Assembly: GCA_025267735.1 (NCBI GenBank) | Contig: CM046304.1 | Span: 21,951,381 to 22,015,380 of the forward strand | Reading direction: 5' to 3' | Length of the DNA: 64,000 nt | Source of the DNA: Mactra quadrangularis | Lineage: Eukaryota > Mollusca > Bivalvia > Venerida > Mactridae | Shown here: positions 60,201-64,000 of the stretch, one piece after another | How the letters are laid out: every line of letters starts with the position of its first letter | Numbering within the stretch: the first letter of the stretch is position 1 | Notes under the pieces: model-generated | Seen by the model: the letters and a program-made list of their open reading frames with translations, nothing else | Database searches by the model: none | Told to the model about the DNA's origin: nothing | Made by a program: the position numbers and the translations under genes

Positions 60201-60543
60201 CCGCAGCGGTTATTTCCCTTTATTAAATCAAGAGAACTGTCATTACCTTAAGCCCGTGCTTGCACGGGCTCCGATCTAGTATACTTGAAAAAAAAACCAG
60301 AATATAATAATGATAGACAAAATAAGCAACAAAACAAGAAAGCAACAAAAGTGGAATTGTAAAGTTATCTGCTTGCTTGATTTAAATATCAAGTTAAAAA
60401 GTAAAGTTCCTACCTTGTACAAAGATGACATGGAAACTTTCTATCACCTTGATCAACACATCTTGTATATTTTAAATGTTTATCTCTATAGTAACGGTAG
60501 GCGAATACTTTACCACATCTCTCACATTGATATCCTTCGCTAC
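57082..60543 (-). CDS. PRDM14: PRDM14-like zinc-finger gene, last four coding exons (5' part outside window)
   Basis: Nuclear sequence-specific DNA-binding regulator; in vertebrates PRDM14 acts in pluripotent and germ cells, and its role here is unknown. Exons on the minus strand: 60543-60414, 58959-58833, 58160-58050, 57246-57082, phases compatible at every junction. The 176 visible residues hold six fingers: one C2HC (QCERCGKVF...[10 protein letters not shown]), then C2H2 fingers PCHLC, KCSVC, KCVYC, KCKFC and SCKEC, followed by HEGRG and a stop at 57082-57084. Finger order, the linker KHRPHKC between fingers 2 and 3, [14 protein letters not shown], and [13 protein letters not shown] match what I know of vertebrate PRDM14 almost residue for residue, including six fingers and a short tail. 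The PR/SET domain expected upstream is not found in 60544-64000 and is probably beyond the window. It is convergent with the cyclase gene. Confidence 0.93.
57476..57762. mobile_element. hAT-type MITE (CAGGGGCGG family), copy 2, in a PRDM14 intron
   Basis: Matches 27046-27329 and 59017-59277 (CTAGGGGGTCCGAAC; ACAACCACATTATA; GCACTGAGAAAAA). Right half has a long C run before GCTGGATCCGCCCATG. Confidence 0.8.
58050..58160 (-). CDS. PRDM14: PRDM14-like exon: finger 4
   Basis: 37 whole codons, [36 protein letters not shown]. The acceptor, read on the minus strand, is the end of a long ATTCC/ATTCT array (TTCTATTCTATTCTAG), so this exon begins directly at the repeat. Donor AAG|GTAATG. Confidence 0.93.
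58163..58530 (-). repeat. GGAAT pentanucleotide array
   Basis: About 370 bp of GGAAT with GAATA variants at the 58163 end (ATTCC/TATTC on the minus strand). It abuts the minus-strand acceptor of the finger 4 exon. Long open frames on both strands are products of the repeat. Confidence 0.95.
58833..58959 (-). CDS. PRDM14: PRDM14-like exon: finger 2 and finger 3
   Basis: Minus-strand acceptor TATTTCAG, donor AGG|GTAAGC. Reads [20 protein letters not shown] then [27 protein letters not shown]-type hAT MITE lies about 58 bp upstream in the intron. 127 nt. Confidence 0.94.
59017..59277. mobile_element. hAT-type MITE (CAGGGGCGG family), copy 3, in a PRDM14 intron
   Basis: 261 bp, CAGGGGTGGATCCAGAATTT to GCTGAATCCACCTATG, 57 bp from the finger 2/3 exon. 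Confidence 0.85.
59278..60413 (-). other. PRDM14 intron, remaining part
   Basis: A+T-rich; a small GC-rich hairpin (AGCCCGTGCTTGCACGGGCT) near 60251-60270. Nothing else recognised. Confidence 0.6.
60414..60543 (-). CDS. PRDM14: PRDM14-like exon: finger 1 (C2HC) and start of finger 2
   Basis: Minus-strand acceptor GTTTCAG, donor AAG|GTAGGA. Reads [20 protein letters not shown] then [20 protein letters not shown]. Finger 1 has Cys in place of the second His, as in PRDM14. 130 nt with two bases in and two bases out. Confidence 0.93.
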
Positions 60544-60749
60544 CTGAAACTGACACATGTCAATAATTAAAATATCAAATTAACCGAGTTCCCGCTGATT
60601 TAAATACTCATTAAAATACTTGTGTGCTCACGATTGATAAAAGTAGATACCTCGTGTTTACGTGTATGCACAGCAACAGGGTTGATATATGGACAACTGG
60701 CAGTAGGATAGAATTTAACAATAATAGGATAGGATTGTGTATTTGGATA

Positions 60750-60787
60750 AGGTAAGTCAGTAAGTAAGTAAGTAAGTAAGTAAGTAA
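60750..60787. repeat. AGTA microsatellite
   Basis: About nine AAGT units. Confidence 0.85.
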
Positions 60788-61414
60788 ATTGTTAATTTTA
60801 GTGACTAGTACATATATAAAGTTTCAAATTGATAGATATAAAAAGAACCCGGCCCTACTGGCCTATTTGTCACCTGAAAATGAAATCATATTTACACTCA
60901 TGTAGTCAAGTGATGATAAATTAGTAATGAGGTGTACATGTTGTATAAAGGAATAATATAAATATAGAACATAGCAAAATATAATGGTAAGGTATTTGTG
61001 AGTTTATATTAATAAATGGAACCTGAATAAGGTATTCTCACAATAAAAATAATTGACAAATATCATACAAACATGACCAAACTTTCACATTTAATCGCAA
61101 ATTATTTCGAGCCAAAAAGCCTTAATGTCTTAACAACAATGTTTTGTCAGTTTTCTGTGTCAGGGTCAATAACATAACTGAGTCTGACTCTCTGCAACAT
61201 CAGAACCAAACTCACCAAGAATTAAAGAAAAGATATCAAGAGAGATAACTCTTTATCGACTAATTTTAACAGTTAATACAGAGTTGTCATTCTTTAATAC
61301 GAAGTAGGAAGTTCGATAATTGTGCATCGAATGTTAACTTGAATGATTAGAAATGATGCTTTTTATTGTCGTAATTATATATTTTCTTCCCTTTTCTTCA
61401 CAAACTTCAAAATA

Positions 61415-61821
61415 CAGGGTCTATAGTCACGTGGTCTAAAACAAAAACTAAAAATGATGTTTTCGCCAATTTCTCTTTCCATGGGTGACAAATATTTTAA
61501 TGGCATCAAATAGAGAAATAGCAAACTTAATACTACCTTTTTTCGAAAAAAAACAAAACCTTCCTAAGACTTTTACCAACTCGTTTGCACAAAAATTAAT
61601 TCGAGTGATCAGGTCATGTGCATTAATGATTTTGGCAGGGGATTCAAAACAAACTATTACAAGTTACAGTCTACTGTTAGTATTTTTGGGCAAGGGAAAT
61701 GTTATAGTTACTTATACGCTGTTTAAAAGTTTTGGCCTCTGGCGTCTATTTTGGCAGTTGCCAGAATTTGACAAAAACAATAGTGTTCTTGCATTCTGAA
61801 GATCACGTGACTATGTACCCT
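61415..61821. mobile_element. TIR element with TATAGTCACGTG ends
   Basis: About 407 bp; left CAGGGTCTATAGTCACGTGG, right inverted AGGGTACATAGTCACGTGAT. The sequence at 19478-19496 (ATCACGTGACTATAGACCCT) looks like a lone end of the same family. The 104-codon frame inside has no recognisable product. Confidence 0.65.
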
Positions 61822-62691
61822 TATATAAACGAAAACGATTCAATTGAGCTATTTTAACTGAGTGACCAGATGGACGCGCAAAATGTTTAAAAATTCAAAA
61901 TTTATACATTATGATCGTTCATTAATTTTTGATTATGGTTTTTAAACCAAACAATATGGCCGATCTTTCACATGTGAACTCTTCATTATCATTCTACAAA
62001 TGAAATTTGACTTTCAGTATGGATCACACAAGCTTGTAATAAAAAAGAAATTACTGGTTCCACCTTAGGTCGTGACATCAGTTCTCTTAAAACTTGATAA
62101 TGCATTGTTTATTTTATTACTACGACAACGCGCCAAGACGAAAGTGCTCATTTTCTGCCTAGCTTAAAACATTTGGTCTGGGTTATAAAGACGCTCTTTA
62201 AAATCATAGAATTGTAGATTAAAGTAATAAAATCATCATTTCTTTGCGGCTTGGTTGTCGTAAAATCGAGATCTCGTCTTAAAACGCGTGAAAAGACGTG
62301 AAAAGACGATGCTAATGCATTGTGGGGAATGGTGATAACAAAATTAATCTTTTCAGCCATATTGGTCTTGAAAATGCAATAAAATGGAATCTTCCGTGTG
62401 TGTTTTAGAAATGTTGGTAATATATAAGGGATTCAAATGATCATAAAACGTAAAAACATTGTCCAAATTCCATCATAAAAGTAAAGCAGATCTCAGATGT
62501 GTAATAATTAGGGGGCCCAAGCCATTATGTTTTACATGTATCATCTTGTCTTTTTATTTGAATGTTAATGTAGTTTCTAGTAATACCCTCTTCGTTATTG
62601 CCCATTATTGAGTAAAAACATAATAACGTTCTAGGATAATACCAAGTTTGGAAAATAAGAACAACAGATCGTTATACTAATTTATATTAGC

Positions 62692-62830
62692 TGTATTGTG
62701 AAACAAGTTCTTACAACTTAGATTTATCACTTTCGGGTCCGCTTCCTAGTCCCCCAGTACTGAGATAGCAGGATAAGTAGATATAAACAACGGGGTAGGT
62801 TTGGATGGGATTCGTACCAACGCGGTGCTA
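62692..62830 (+). repeat. Interspersed repeat, second copy
   Basis: Aligns with 52225-52345 and continues into GGATGGGATTCGTACC, a B-box-like phrase read as part of a SINE on the minus strand. Confidence 0.45.
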
Positions 62831-64000
62831 GCTGGAACAACAGATCCCTTTTTCACCATTGTATTTCGGAGTGTCGATGTTCCCACCTTTCAACCCTTTT
62901 CATTTATAGGTGATTATGCGGATGACATTTGTGAGTTCAGTAAAATGTGCGGGTTTTTTATTTCAATAGGCTGATTTGCGTATGTTACTTGTCCGGTTAA
63001 ACCTTTAAAAAGTCATTGTAAACTTGAGTATGAAACTGGCAAGCAGTTCCCAGTTGAACAGTCGCAACCTTAAAGACATAATTTTTGAATCGAAAACTGA
63101 TGCATGAAGTGGTTTACAAACTCGTAATAAGCTATGTTGAACTGGTAATTGACATCACGGATATAATAATGTGTACAAATGAGATAATTTTAAGAGGGTA
63201 ATATGTGCTAGCAATAAAAATTGTAAAATGATTTTATATGCGTTTAAGCAAACCAAGGACCCTATGTAACAATGGAATATAGGGTCCTTGAGCAAACATT
63301 CTGATATTAATTACCAACTTATATGGTATTATATTTTTCCAGTCCTGCTTAACAAATTTCAATGAAAGAATGTTTGGTAAATTGAAGACTTATCCTGAAA
63401 ATGGCGTATAATCAATTCAAGCACGTGTTGTTTGCAGCTTCGGAGTGCGTTCATTACCAAAGTGGAAATGCGTGCTTACGTGCAAAAGTATGTAAAAACT
63501 TTGTTCTTACTTCACACGCAGAGCTAGAATTACCCGTCTTTTTATCCCAACACTTCAAAACTTTGGAATCGAATCCCAGGTCTCTATTTTTCGTTTGCTA
63601 ATGTAATTAACTTTTCATCGATTAACAATTAGCGATGACGTATGTCACGTGACAAAACCACGTGACATGTTGAAATTACCCATAATGCTAGATTTTATCT
63701 AGAGTGCACTTTTTAACAAACTTTTTTAGCAAACTAATGAGTTAAGAGACCGAGCAATAATTCATGTGCAAGTTTATTAATTGCACGAAACTGCTCGAAA
63801 ATAGTTGAATTAGAATGTAACTCATTTTACGTCTTAAATAATTTAAATCAGAATAAAGAAATAGCACCAACATATCACAAACCAGTCTGGCTTAGTGGTT
63901 CGTCTTACTAAAGGTTTTGCATACAATAATAGTGCATGCACTTTTATCGTACATTTACTTCACGATCTGTGTGTGGAGATTGAATATCCAGAGATTTAAA

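Larger units (their letters stand above)
60544..64000 (-). other. Upstream of the visible PRDM14 exons, probably intron
   Basis: No PR/SET-domain or other coding exon could be recognised on either strand. Holds an AGTA microsatellite (60750-60787), a TIR element (61415-61821) and a repeat shared with 52225-52345 (62692-62800). Confidence 0.6.

Noticed and set aside
61485..61799. 104-codon plus-strand frame
   Set aside because: Bounded by inverted terminal repeats and without any recognisable domain; probably chance.
63252..63291. Hairpin AAGGACCCTAT ... ATAGGGTCCTT as a terminator
   Set aside because: Rho-independent terminators are bacterial; here it is just a short inverted repeat.
60544..64000. 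Search for the PRDM14 PR/SET domain on the minus strand
   Set aside because: No frame with PR-domain motifs and splice sites could be found; I place it outside the window and do not force a call.

Overview
The window is animal nuclear DNA: A+T-rich, with long introns, GT-AG splice sites and dense interspersed repeats. It carries two convergent genes, both named from their protein sequence. An NPR-type receptor guanylate cyclase together with a PRDM14 zinc-finger protein (a family absent from insects and nematodes as far as I know) points to a lophotrochozoan or deuterostome. SINE tails of the form ACGGCGTTAAACCCAAC and the low GC fit a bivalve mollusc, possibly a mytilid; that placement is inference.

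Layout. 1-4127 is upstream DNA with DNA-transposon MITEs and a TATA-like box. 4128-52618 (+) is a complete 22-exon receptor guanylate cyclase. Its exons join in frame at all 21 junctions to give 1042 residues: signal peptide, natriuretic-peptide-receptor-like ectodomain, one membrane helix, kinase homology domain, dimerisation linker and guanylate cyclase domain with all expected catalytic residues. 52619-57081 is the intergenic space between the two 3' ends. 57082-60543 (-) holds the last four coding exons of a PRDM14-like gene (six zinc fingers and the stop). Its PR/SET domain and N-terminus must lie beyond base 64000. 60544-64000 looks like PRDM14 intron.

The introns hold most of the mobile DNA. 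I see five copies of a 418-435-bp hAT-type MITE with 8-bp target duplications; five copies of a 57-78-bp foldback element with 9-bp target duplications (Mutator-like); related CATTCGG-ended Mutator-like foldbacks; a TTAA-flanked MITE pair; three CAGGGGCGG-ended hAT MITEs; several large foldbacks including a 239-bp perfect-centre palindrome; tRNA-derived SINEs; and a 5'-truncated LINE with an intact reverse-transcriptase frame that stops about 25 bp from an exon. Tandem arrays (18-bp, GGAAT, CCCTG, ATC) repeatedly sit just upstream of 3' splice sites, and in PRDM14 the GGAAT array itself supplies the acceptor.

The two genes are not known to share a pathway. The first makes cGMP in response to an extracellular ligand; the second is a DNA-binding regulator. 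I found no RNA gene I would call functional, no CRISPR array and no virus. I did not find a new multi-gene system; the most novel material is the repeat families and their relation to splice sites.
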